A stretch of DNA of 20,573 bases from a virus. The notes under the pieces were generated by a model, which saw only the letters and a program-made list of their open reading frames with translations, was not told the origin of the DNA and did no database searches. The DNA lies in IMG/VR virus record IMGVR_UViG_3300015371_000224, positions 1 to 20,573 of that record; one strand, given 5' to 3'. A program made the position numbers and the translations under genes. Shown piece by piece: positions 12,118 through 19,839 of this stretch; the stretch's first letter is position 1, and the number at the start of each line of letters is the position of its first letter.

Positions 12118-13029
12118 ATGCTGTACCGTGCCAAGGACAAGCACAGCAATAAAACCCTGTATCATTCCAGGTCCCTTCTGCTTAGCCCGGCTCAGGGTTA
12201 TGTCAGGCCGGGGCCTGGAAAGGAGTGGTTTGCTACCACCACCACCGTGTGGCGGGTGGATGAACTGATAAGGAGAAGGGTCCGTGATTGGCGCAGGCTC
12301 ACAGAGGAAACTGGTCACACTGGCGAACGCATGGGCACTTTTAGGGTGGATCATGATTCTGTCTATACTGGTACTCACAGCGTCTTCCCTGCTCCTTTGG
12401 TTGAGTGGATACTACTTCGGTACGGAGGACCTGCCGGTGGACGTGTGCTTGATGCGTTTGCTGGAGGCCCACCACGTGCCGTCGTGTCTAGCGTCATGGG
12501 CTATGATTACCACGGGTTTGAAATACGACAGGAGCAAATAGATGAAAACACACAGGTTCTCAAACGACTCAGACTTCAGGCCACCTACCATTTGGCAGAT
12601 GGGCGGTTTTTGGACACGGGCAGTGATATTCGCCGTTTTGATATCGCTGTTACTTGTCCTCCTTATTACAACCTAGAAGTCTACAGTGATGACCCTGAGG
12701 ACTTGAGCAATTCAGGCAGCTATGACGAATTCAATGCAGGCATGATGTTCTGCGCACAGGCTCACAGGGCAAAAATGAAGCCCGGGGCCTTTGTCTGCAT
12801 AGTGGTTGGCCCATTCCGGGATAAGCATACAGGTGAGCTAGTGGACTTCAGGGCACACACCGTTGATAACTTCCGTGAAGCTGGTTTCATTTTCTGGCAG
12901 GAGATTATCCTCAGCAAGAACTTTGGCAGTGCTGCCAAACGATCAACCAACGCATGGCGGGGCCTCAAGTTGGTGCCCATCCATGAGTACCTGTTAGTGT
13001 TCAGAACGCCGGGGGAACCAGATGCCTAA
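12118..13029 (+). CDS. DNA adenine-N6 or cytosine-N4 methyltransferase
   Basis: 303 residues. A SAM-binding motif I, LDAFAGGPPR (111-120), precedes the catalytic motif IV, TCPPYY (179-184), an [NTS]-x-PPY[YF]-type site of amino-methyltransferases. Motif I before motif IV with a ~65-residue gap suggests the gamma-type order. PLVEWILLRYGG just before motif I matches motif X. The N-terminal ~85 residues are unique, rich in Arg and Trp, and may help recognise DNA. No restriction partner is visible, so it is probably an orphan enzyme protecting or marking phage DNA. Its target cannot be read from sequence. The gene starts three bases after the previous stop. Confidence 0.88.
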   Translation: MLYRAKDKHSNKTLYHSRSLLLSPAQGYVRPGPGKEWFATTTTVWRVDELIRRRVRDWRRLTEETGHTGERMGTFRVDHDSVYTGTHSVFPAPLVEWILLRYGGPAGGRVLDAFAGGPPRAVVSSVMGYDYHGFEIRQEQIDENTQVLKRLRLQATYHLADGRFLDTGSDIRRFDIAVTCPPYYNLEVYSDDPEDLSNSGSYDEFNAGMMFCAQAHRAKMKPGAFVCIVVGPFRDKHTGELVDFRAHTVDNFREAGFIFWQEIILSKNFGSAAKRSTNAWRGLKLVPIHEYLLVFRTPGEPDA

Positions 13030-13303
13030 ATTGGGAAAGGATCAGACTGCAGAGCCAGGGAAGTGTGGGTCATGCCAGTACTTCAGGCACAGGCAATCAG
13101 AATACGACACCTTTGGTATCTGCTCACTTAAACTGCCACCATGGGTCGACAAGAAATATGGTGACCCAAATGAAAGCTGGGAGGTTGACCCCAGAACCGT
13201 CATGGACACTGATGATTGCTCATTCTATGAACCACGGAACGTAGGGGGCGTCCCGGTGCACTTCTCACAAGACCGTGTTTGGAAGGCAGGTGACCCATCA
13301 TGA
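13022..13303 (+). CDS. Small cysteine-rich protein, probable metal or Fe-S binder (93 aa)
   Basis: ATG 13022 lies inside the end of the methyltransferase gene, with GGGGGAA upstream. Four cysteines are arranged C15-x2-C18 ... C34 ... C66 (GKCGSCQYFRHR; FGICSLKLPP; TDDCSFYEP), typical of a family of small proteins with a CxxCxYF-x(n)-GxC-x(n)-D-x-C pattern that bind a zinc ion or Fe-S cluster. It precedes the sliding clamp with an ATGA overlap. Function unknown. Confidence 0.8.
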   Translation: MPKLGKDQTAEPGKCGSCQYFRHRQSEYDTFGICSLKLPPWVDKKYGDPNESWEVDPRTVMDTDDCSFYEPRNVGGVPVHFSQDRVWKAGDPS

Positions 13304-14346
13304 AACGTTCAGAACTAGTGAAAACACTGGAACTTGTAGAGCCGGCTTTGGCCGATGACAACCTCATTGCGGTGTACACCTGCTTTATGTTCAAGCAAAA
13401 GAGCATCTCAGCCTACAACGATAAGCTGGCAATCATTGCCAAGGGTGGCCTACCAACACCGGAACCGTTTGCCACGGCAGGCAAGCCGCTGCTGGGGCTG
13501 CTGCAAAACAGCCATGCTGAGGAGGTTGATTTTGAGGCTACCAAAGAGTGCTTGGTGGTGAAAACCGGCAAAAGCACGTTCAGGCTGCCTTATATGAAAC
13601 AGGATGAGTTCCTGTTTGAGGAGCCGAAAGAAAAGTGGGCCAGTACTCTAACTCTTAATGAGAGCATCTTGAAGGGCGTTGAAATCTGCCTGACCACAGC
13701 CAGTACTGATCTCAGCAAACCAGCCTTCTTGGGCGTTTGCTTTAAGTTTGATAAAAATGGATTGACTATGTTCAGCACTGACGGGGATGCTATCACACGC
13801 TATACCAGCAAAACTAACGTCAAAGGCGACGAATCATTCACGGTGCCTAACGGCTTTTGTGAGGCTTTGCTTAAAATTTGCCGTGAGACAGATACCAACC
13901 AAGGAACCCTGCAGCTTAACACCAATTGGGCTTTGGCCACTTTGAACAACGGCTTCCGTTTGTATGGACGTATGATACTCAACGATAAGCCGGTCAACCA
14001 CCAACAAGTCATAGATGAAACCTTGAATTATGAACAGCCTTTTGTAGACTTGCCTTTGGGGCTACGTGATGCCTTGGCCCGGGCACGTGTTGTCGCTGAT
14101 ATTGAGAGTGCCAAAACAGTGATGCAAGTAGATGGCACCAAGCTTAAGCTAATCACCGATACGCATATGGGTACGGTGCGGGACGAACTGCGTATCAAAA
14201 ACCAAAAAGATATTGCAGCCGTAGTACATGCCTCATTGGTGCAGCGGTCATTGGAAGTGTGTGATCAAATTTCGATCCGTGACAACTGTACCGCCTATAA
14301 ACTGGAGGATAAAGTACTCCAAGTCGTAGCCAATGTAGGTGCGTAA
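13300..14346 (+). CDS. Beta-type DNA sliding clamp (DnaN-like)
   Basis: 348 residues, close to the ~366 of bacterial DnaN. The opening RSELVKTLELVEPALADDNL and the pattern of three repeated alpha/beta units fit the beta clamp; LNESILKGVEICLTTASTD and GFCEALLKICRETDT are typical helices of the second unit. A dimeric ring would tether the polymerase at 15215. The encoded clamp loader (18225) supports this. Phages more often use a gp45-type clamp or none, so a bacterial-style clamp beside gp32-like and UvsY-like proteins is a mosaic. The gene starts with an ATGA overlap. Confidence 0.85.
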   Translation: MKRSELVKTLELVEPALADDNLIAVYTCFMFKQKSISAYNDKLAIIAKGGLPTPEPFATAGKPLLGLLQNSHAEEVDFEATKECLVVKTGKSTFRLPYMKQDEFLFEEPKEKWASTLTLNESILKGVEICLTTASTDLSKPAFLGVCFKFDKNGLTMFSTDGDAITRYTSKTNVKGDESFTVPNGFCEALLKICRETDTNQGTLQLNTNWALATLNNGFRLYGRMILNDKPVNHQQVIDETLNYEQPFVDLPLGLRDALARARVVADIESAKTVMQVDGTKLKLITDTHMGTVRDELRIKNQKDIAAVVHASLVQRSLEVCDQISIRDNCTAYKLEDKVLQVVANVGA

Positions 14347-14699
14347 TGGAGATAAAAATCACTGCTATACAGATTGTGGATGTTCCGCTCCTGCGAGTGT
14401 TTGTGGATACGTTCAAGACCACGTGTCATCCAAATGCCGATGTTTATATTGTAGATGTGCCTGATACGATAACAATGGCTGACATTTGGGATAGGTTTGA
14501 CGACAGGCAGAAAATGTTCATTTGTGGGGCACTATCAAACGACGAAAAGTATAAACACATCCACATTGGAATGTTGGCCTTGGTTAAAGTCACGTCAGTT
14601 TTCCTTGCTTTGAAAAACAGTCTTTTCAACGTGTTTGGTTTGAACCAACGTTCAAGCTACCGATGGGCGCACACGGATCACAAATGGCACATAAGCTAA
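14346..14699 (+). CDS. Hypothetical protein, paralogue of the next gene (117 aa)
   Basis: TAATG overlap with the clamp gene. After an N-terminal beta-rich part (MEIKITAIQIVDVPLLRVFV) comes a segment (TMADIWDRFDDRQKMFIC...HIGMLALVKVTSVFLAL) that aligns with the start of the next gene's product. The C-terminal ~15 residues overlap the next gene in another frame. Function unknown; perhaps a clamp-associated accessory protein. Confidence 0.7.
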   Translation: MEIKITAIQIVDVPLLRVFVDTFKTTCHPNADVYIVDVPDTITMADIWDRFDDRQKMFICGALSNDEKYKHIHIGMLALVKVTSVFLALKNSLFNVFGLNQRSSYRWAHTDHKWHIS

Positions 14700-15214
14700 C
14701 CATGGCCGCTATTTGGCTGGCCCTTAGTGAATACGACAAATTGTCGATCTGCAATTACATGAACGCAGCGCCGCAGAAAGTGGTTGTCCACCCCGGGGTG
14801 TTGGCCCTTATGCGGGTTGAAGAAGTGTTGAATGTCCTCCATTCAGCAGTAGTGCAGGTAATAGCGGCATATGCCCCGGGGACCTATGCTACTGCTCAAC
14901 AATATCAGGCGATGTATCAGCAGGCGTTGAACAATCAGCAAGTTGCAAACCAGCAATATCCATATTATTCAAATTGCTCTAGCTATGGCACCTTAGGACC
15001 CGTTGGCGGATATACTAGCGGATTTGCTCCGGGATATACTAGCGGATTTGCTCCGGCCAATCCATATGGTGGCCACCCTCAAGCACAATCACAATACGGG
15101 GTCGATGGTGCGGCGCTGTCCCTGATAAGGCAGATCACTGCCGCTTTGCTTGCAACAATGGAACGGCAACAGCTTAACGATGAAGAAACTTGGGCTGGGG
15201 AAGTGGCAGCGTGA
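14684..15214 (+). CDS. Paralogue with Gln/Tyr/Gly-rich extension (176 aa)
   Basis: Residues 5-55 (KLTMAAIWLALSEYDKLSIC...HPGVLALMRVEEVLNVL) match the upstream product, sharing TMA-IW, IC, H-G, LAL and V. The rest is low complexity: Gln/Tyr-rich (AQQYQAMYQQALNNQQVANQ), then a GGYTSGFAP-GYTSGFAP repeat, Pro/Gly-rich, then a short helix (ALSLIRQITAALLATMERQQ). Such Tyr/Gln-rich tails often behave as flexible or self-associating linkers. ATG candidates are 14663, 14684 and 14702; none has a good ribosome binding site, so the start is uncertain. Confidence 0.7.
   Translation: MAHKLTMAAIWLALSEYDKLSICNYMNAAPQKVVVHPGVLALMRVEEVLNVLHSAVVQVIAAYAPGTYATAQQYQAMYQQALNNQQVANQQYPYYSNCSSYGTLGPVGGYTSGFAPGYTSGFAPANPYGGHPQAQSQYGVDGAALSLIRQITAALLATMERQQLNDEETWAGEVAA
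15008..15055 (+). repeat. Perfect 24-bp tandem duplication
   Basis: GGATATACTAGCGGATTTGC plus TCCG (15008-15031) is repeated exactly at 15032-15055, encoding two copies of G-Y-T-S-G-F-A-P inside the Gln/Tyr-rich tail. Identity at synonymous positions shows that the duplication is recent. Confidence 0.95.
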
Positions 15215-17896
15215 ATGGGCTTTTTCTTCAGTCAACACAAATCAGAGGAAAAGCGCAGCGGTCAGCGTAAAGGCTTACGCACAGCCACAGCCACTGCAGA
15301 AAACGTTGCTACACTGAACCGATTGGGCTGTAAGGCCTGCCCCCTGAATAATGCCGACGTTGACACCCCTAAAATGCAGCCCACCTTGGGTGAAGGCGGC
15401 ATTTATTTCCTTGCTGAGGCCCCCGGCCAGCATGAGGACGAAAGCAGTGGCAGGCCACTGACCGGCCCCTCAGGCAAACTCCTGCGTGAGTTGATCCCTG
15501 ACGGTGAGGAACAATACTGCTCATTTGACAATGTCGTGCGTGACCGCCCTGAAAACAACAGGACCCCCACATGGGTAGAAGTAGAGTGTTGCCGAAACCA
15601 CATCGTAAAAAGTATCGAGGAGGCAAAGCCGAAGCTCATTGTCGGCTTGGGTGGTACATCACTAACATGGGCATTAGGCTCGACGGATCTTTCTGGTATG
15701 AGAGGGCGTGTGTTTGCCGTAAATGTAGGAAAACATTCGTGTTGGTTCTACCCAACGTACCACCCAAGTTTTATCCTGAAAAGTGCCCACAACAAAGATA
15801 GGCCACTACACTCACGCTTTGGCCATTGCCTCAAAATGGACCTTAAGCGGGCTTTTAGGTTGTTGGACGGATTACCACCCGCAAAGGTTGATACCCCTGC
15901 TGAGGCTAGGGCAGGCCTACAGTGCTTTAACGGGGCAGGGGGCTATGATGAGCTAATGGGGCTGCTAAAACGTGCCAGCAAGGCCCCCATTAAGGCTATT
16001 GACCTAGAAACACAAGGGCTACGGCCCTATGACGGCTTTGCGGCCTATATTCTCACTGCAGCGGTCAGTTTTGATGATGTGAATTTTAGCTTCGCCCTAG
16101 GCCACAACCGTGCCCTTTGGAACCCTAAGGAATTAAACACTATTATAGATGCCTTTGGTTCATTGCTTTTGGATGGCACCAAAAAGGTCGCTCACAACGC
16201 CCCGTTTGAATTAGAATGGCTCATTAACCTCTATGGGAAGGAAATAGTCAATCACCGTGCATGGGAATGTACGATGATGATGGCACACTTTCTTGACGAA
16301 CGGCGGGGTCAGGGCCATGGCGACGATGATGATGGCCGGAGGGCAACATATCAAAGCCTTGATTTTCTCTGTAAGCAGCATTTTGGCATTGCCTATAAAA
16401 AACTGTTTAAACTGAATAAGAAGGATATGGCCAACGCTGATTTGACTGAAATGCTAACCTACAACGCAATGGATACCAAGTACACACTCCGTTTGTGGCA
16501 CCAGCAAAAAGCGTGGCTTGAAAAAGACGGGTTATGGGACGCCTATCAGGAGGCATTGCCCCGTCAACCCACCGTAGCCCTCATGCAGCATTTCGGTATC
16601 AGTGTTGACCAAACTGAGGTCCGCAGGGCGCAGGCAACCCTGCAACAGGAAATATTTGACCTAAATGTGGAAATGAGCAAATTGAAAGTCGTCCAAAAAT
16701 TCGTTGCTGACAATAAGGAATTTAACCCGTTCAGTGACCATGACACGCTCAAGATATTCAAAGACTACCTGCACCGGCCTGAGGTAATTGTATCAGTGAA
16801 CAAAGCTTTAGATTTTGGGGTTTCAGCCAAACAAAAAAAGAAGGCATTGAATGAGGCCCCGACAAAGGTCAAATATTCAACTGACAAAAACGTACTGGCC
16901 AAGATCGACCACCCGCTAGCCGATATCATCATCAACCTACGCAATCGTAATAAACTGAAGTCCACCTATGTGGATAGTTTTATCATTGGTACTGGTAAGA
17001 CGGTTTGGCCTGATAGCAAGCTGCACACATCGTTCAATACCACGTTTGCTGAAACCGGGCGTACCTCCAGCGATGAACCCAATATGCAGAATTTCCCCAA
17101 GCGTACGGACGCTTGGATACGCCGCATTATCGTGCCGCCCAGGAACCACGTGCTGCTGGCTTTCGACTATGGCCAGCTTGAGGGCTGTACTGCTGCCATG
17201 TGTTCAAAGGATAAAGTACTGATCAAGGCGCTGTGGGATGACTATGATATCCACATGGAGTGGGCACAGCGGCTGGTGAAGCGCTACCCACTATGGATTG
17301 GCGGTGGTGAGGACTTCAACGTCAAAACCATTGCTAAGAAGTACCGGTCCATAGCCAAAAATAAGCTGGTGTTCCCGGCCATATACGGGGCCAGCACTGA
17401 TAGCATAGCAGGCTACTTGAAGGTGCCTGAGGATGTCGCTGAAGACATCATGCAGGACTTTTGGGGCATTTTCACCGGCCTGTACAAATGGCAGGAAAGA
17501 ATCCTCAAAAAATACTATGAGACTGGCTATGTCACCAGCCCCACCGGGCGCTGGCACCGCTACCCGTTGAACCGCAATCAGGTGATTAACTTCCCCGTAC
17601 AGGGGGTGGCTGCTGATATCGTCTGTGACAGCATGAATGTGTTATCGGCCCATGCCGTGAAAACTCAGCAGTGGCACCTCCATCCTATTCTGAATGTTCA
17701 TGACGACCTGACGTTCATCGTGCCTGACAGCAAAAGTATAGTCTATGAGGCAGTTGAGCAGATATACCGGGTCATGCTGGACCCGCCGTATGACTTCATC
17801 AACGTGCCCCTGTCAGTTGAGGTCTCACAAGGCCGCAACTGGTATGAGATGAACGAAATTGGCAAATTCTGGTCAAATAAGGACCTTAAGTCATGA
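15215..17896 (+). CDS. Family-A DNA polymerase fused to N-terminal uracil-DNA glycosylase and 3'-5' exonuclease
   Basis: 893 residues. Residues ~37-190 form a family-4/5 UDG-like domain: CKAC (39-42), AEAPGQHED (67-75), NNRTPT (114-119) and YHPSF (182-186). The exonuclease follows with DLE (263-265), HNAPFELEW (327-335) and YNAMD (416-420). The polymerase carries ETGRTSSDEPNMQNFP (613-628), motif A AFDYGQLEG (649-657), motif B RSIAKNKLVFPAIYG (711-725) and motif C VHDD (828-831). It should replicate the phage genome, with proofreading, and may sense or remove uracil. Odd points: the third Fe-S Cys position reads RDRP (109-112) instead of KCRP, exo II has Glu instead of Asp, and motif C ends in Asp rather than Glu. 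Start lies directly after the previous stop. Confidence 0.93.
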   Translation: MGFFFSQHKSEEKRSGQRKGLRTATATAENVATLNRLGCKACPLNNADVDTPKMQPTLGEGGIYFLAEAPGQHEDESSGRPLTGPSGKLLRELIPDGEEQYCSFDNVVRDRPENNRTPTWVEVECCRNHIVKSIEEAKPKLIVGLGGTSLTWALGSTDLSGMRGRVFAVNVGKHSCWFYPTYHPSFILKSAHNKDRPLHSRFGHCLKMDLKRAFRLLDGLPPAKVDTPAEARAGLQCFNGAGGYDELMGLLKRASKAPIKAIDLETQGLRPYDGFAAYILTAAVSFDDVNFSFALGHNRALWNPKELNTIIDAFGSLLLDGTKKVAHNAPFELEWLINLYGKEIVNHRAWECTMMMAHFLDERRGQGHGDDDDGRRATYQSLDFLCKQHFGIAYKKLFKLNKKDMANADLTEMLTYNAMDTKYTLRLWHQQKAWLEKDGLWDAYQEALPRQPTVALMQHFGISVDQTEVRRAQATLQQEIFDLNVEMSKLKVVQKFVADNKEFNPFSDHDTLKIFKDYLHRPEVIVSVNKALDFGVSAKQKKKALNEAPTKVKYSTDKNVLAKIDHPLADIIINLRNRNKLKSTYVDSFIIGTGKTVWPDSKLHTSFNTTFAETGRTSSDEPNMQNFPKRTDAWIRRIIVPPRNHVLLAFDYGQLEGCTAAMCSKDKVLIKALWDDYDIHMEWAQRLVKRYPLWIGGGEDFNVKTIAKKYRSIAKNKLVFPAIYGASTDSIAGYLKVPEDVAEDIMQDFWGIFTGLYKWQERILKKYYETGYVTSPTGRWHRYPLNRNQVINFPVQGVAADIVCDSMNVLSAHAVKTQQWHLHPILNVHDDLTFIVPDSKSIVYEAVEQIYRVMLDPPYDFINVPLSVEVSQGRNWYEMNEIGKFWSNKDLKS

Positions 17897-18228
17897 ACAT
17901 AGATGAGTATCAAAACCGGGCTGTGCAAACGGCCATCTACCCCGGTCAGGGCGGCCTGCATGGGTTAGTCTATTGTGCGCTCAAGCTGAACGGTGAAGCC
18001 GGTGAGGTCGCTGAAAACGTTGGTAAGGTGATACGCGACGATCATGGCTTGGTGACGGATGAACGGCGGCAAAAGCTGATATTAGAGTATGGTGACGTGC
18101 TTTGGTACATAGCCAACGGGCTTAGGGAACTTGAAGCCACAATGGCAGAGGCTGCACAAGCAAACCTCGTAAAACTACAATCACGTAAAGAACGGGGTGT
18201 TCTCAAGGGAAGCGGCAGTGACCGATGA
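17893..18228 (+). CDS. MazG-type nucleotide pyrophosphohydrolase
   Basis: 111 residues with the MazG signature: LNGEAGEVAEN (32-42, E35-x2-E38) and LEYGDVLWYIA (64-74, E65-x2-D68), the E-x-x-E ... E-x-x-D metal-binding pair of helices. Enzymes of this kind hydrolyse NTPs or dNTPs to monophosphates and pyrophosphate; phage versions can alter the host nucleotide pool or lower alarmone levels. Sitting between polymerase and clamp loader with ATGA overlaps on both sides, it fits dNTP control during replication, possibly together with the UDG domain. Confidence 0.92.
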   Translation: MNIDEYQNRAVQTAIYPGQGGLHGLVYCALKLNGEAGEVAENVGKVIRDDHGLVTDERRQKLILEYGDVLWYIANGLRELEATMAEAAQANLVKLQSRKERGVLKGSGSDR

Positions 18229-19172
18229 CGGCCTTGCATGTCACCTACAGACCTGACAAATTTGACGACGTATTAGGTCAGGATGAGGCCATCAAAAGCC
18301 TCAAAAAGGTGGTGAAAGATGGACGAGCCAAAACGTTCATTTTTACGGGACCATCAGGGACCGGCAAAACCACACTTGCTAGAATTCTTTCAAACGCCTT
18401 TGCCGGAGGAGCCGCCACGCAAGCGAACGTGGAAGAGTTTGATGCTGCCACCAATTCTGGTGCTGATGCTATACGGGCTGTTTGTAATCGCAGCGTCTAT
18501 CGGGCTGTGGGCTCTAGTTCTGTCAAGTCTTTCATCATTGATGAAGCACACAGGCTGAGCGCTGCCGCATGGACGGTATTGCTCAAGCCTATAGAGGAAC
18601 CACCGGCCCACGTTTACTGGATGTTCTGTTCAACTGATCCCGGTAAAATACCCAAGCCCATAGTCACCCGCTGCCTGCGCTATGACCTGAAACCGGTCAA
18701 GGAAGAGCTGATTCTAGGCCTGCTTGATGACATCGTGGCCAAGGAAAAGTTTGACATAGCTGAGGAAGTGGTTGACGCCATAGCTGAGAACAGCGGGGGT
18801 TCACCCCGGCAGGCGCTGGTCTTCCTTGAGGAATGCCTGTACTGCGAAACAGCCGCAGAAGCCCGGCAAATCATGCGTACGGCGGGGCAAACCCGTGAAA
18901 TTATTGACCTGTGCCGCTTCCTTGTGGCAGGGACAGGCCAAAACTGGTCCAGCGCCATCAAGCTGATTAAAGGCTTGGAAGGAACTGAGGCTGAAAGCGC
19001 CCGTATAGTGATATGCAACTACCTAGCGGCGACGCTGTTAAACACCAGCAGTGAACGCAAGGCGGCAGGGTTATTGAGGGTTCTAGAGTGCTTCAGAAAC
19101 AGTTACAACGCATCAGACAAAATGGCCCCGCTTCTTTACAGCGTAGGGCTAGCATTGAACATGGACCGCTAG
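18225..19172 (+). CDS. DnaX-like (gamma/tau) clamp-loader ATPase
   Basis: 315 residues of AAA+ type: YRPDKFDDVLGQDE (8-21), Walker A GPSGTGKTT (42-50), EEFDAATNSGADAIR (70-84), Walker B IIDEAHR (104-110), and an STDPGKIPKPIVTRC segment (136-150) holding the arginine-finger region (VTRC versus the usual SRC). A lid and a C-terminal collar (~200-315) follow. It lacks the zinc module of bacterial DnaX between the Walker motifs and has no tau extension. It probably loads the beta clamp encoded at 13300, perhaps alone as a pentamer, since no delta or delta-prime is found here. Start overlaps the MazG gene. Confidence 0.93.
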   Translation: MTALHVTYRPDKFDDVLGQDEAIKSLKKVVKDGRAKTFIFTGPSGTGKTTLARILSNAFAGGAATQANVEEFDAATNSGADAIRAVCNRSVYRAVGSSSVKSFIIDEAHRLSAAAWTVLLKPIEEPPAHVYWMFCSTDPGKIPKPIVTRCLRYDLKPVKEELILGLLDDIVAKEKFDIAEEVVDAIAENSGGSPRQALVFLEECLYCETAAEARQIMRTAGQTREIIDLCRFLVAGTGQNWSSAIKLIKGLEGTEAESARIVICNYLAATLLNTSSERKAAGLLRVLECFRNSYNASDKMAPLLYSVGLALNMDR

Positions 19173-19186
19173 ACGTATTTAAAAGC

Positions 19187-19678
19187 ATGGACAAATTGAT
19201 CATTGAACTGGCGGTCTATCTTGAGATAGACAAGTTTTCGCTTGATGATGAAGTGGTCAGGCAACCCAGCCTGTTCTTCAAGGTCTCTGAGGCGTTTGTC
19301 GAAGCAGCCTCTGAACGTGATGCCTGCAAGGAAGAGCTGGCCACGGTTGATGCAGGTTTGGATGGTAAAATTCGTAAAGACCTGGATGTAGCTGGTGACA
19401 GGATTACTGAGGCTGCGGTCAAAAACGAAATACAGGCACACCCCAAACATAGTGCTGCCTTTGATACCTATATTTTGGCGAAGACACGGGCTGACAAATT
19501 GCAGGCGTTAAAGGAGTCATTCCAGCAACGTGGCTACATGCTGCGGGACCTTGTTTCGCTATATGAGACCAGTTATTACGAGCGCTCTTCAATACAGGGT
19601 AACAGTAAAACAGATGCCATGGCGTATGACAAAAGGCGTGAACGCTTGGCAGAGGCACGGACCCGGAAAGAGCGATGA
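19187..19678 (+). CDS. UvsY-like recombination-mediator candidate (163 aa)
   Basis: The start is placed at ATG 19187, 14 bases after the previous stop; the frame is open upstream to 19088, but that part lies inside the clamp-loader gene. The product is helical: MDKLIIELAVYLEIDKFSLD at the N-terminus, then EAASERDACKEELATVDAGL, a central GD-x-ITEA-x-V segment, and MLRDLVSLYETSYYERSSIQ near the C-terminus, ending in Arg/Lys-rich helices. This pattern fits the UvsY-type family that loads a recombinase onto gp32-coated ssDNA. The gp32-like gene next door supports the idea. No recombinase (UvsX) is visible in the window. There is no strong ribosome binding site. Confidence 0.75.
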   Translation: MDKLIIELAVYLEIDKFSLDDEVVRQPSLFFKVSEAFVEAASERDACKEELATVDAGLDGKIRKDLDVAGDRITEAAVKNEIQAHPKHSAAFDTYILAKTRADKLQALKESFQQRGYMLRDLVSLYETSYYERSSIQGNSKTDAMAYDKRRERLAEARTRKER

Positions 19679-19839
19679 GCGCTGAACTGGCAACGTATAT
19701 CATAGTGACCGGGGTCGTTATCGGTGGCCTGTACGTCATTGGGCATAACCTGATCGACGCATATTTCAGGCGGAAGGAGAAATTCGTGGAAACACTCAAC
19801 AATAAGCTGAGAGGTAGTTCAAATGGCACGTCAGAGTGA
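19675..19839 (+). CDS. Single-pass small membrane protein (54 aa)
   Basis: ATG 19675 overlaps the preceding stop (ATGA), and the end overlaps the ssDNA-binding protein gene by 17 bases. Sequence MSAELATYIIVTGVVIGGLY... shows one hydrophobic segment (residues 5-24), then a charged tail with FRRKEKFVETLNNKLRG that would lie in the cytoplasm. Too short for most gene finders. The overlaps at both ends and the clean membrane helix support it. Its place between two ssDNA-handling genes is unexplained. Confidence 0.65.
   Translation: MSAELATYIIVTGVVIGGLYVIGHNLIDAYFRRKEKFVETLNNKLRGSSNGTSE

Noticed and set aside
18319-18558. Nested +1 ORF in the clamp-loader gene with a hydrophobic stretch
   Set aside because: No convincing ribosome binding site; the hydrophobic +1 frame is expected from GAN and GCN codons of the conserved gene.
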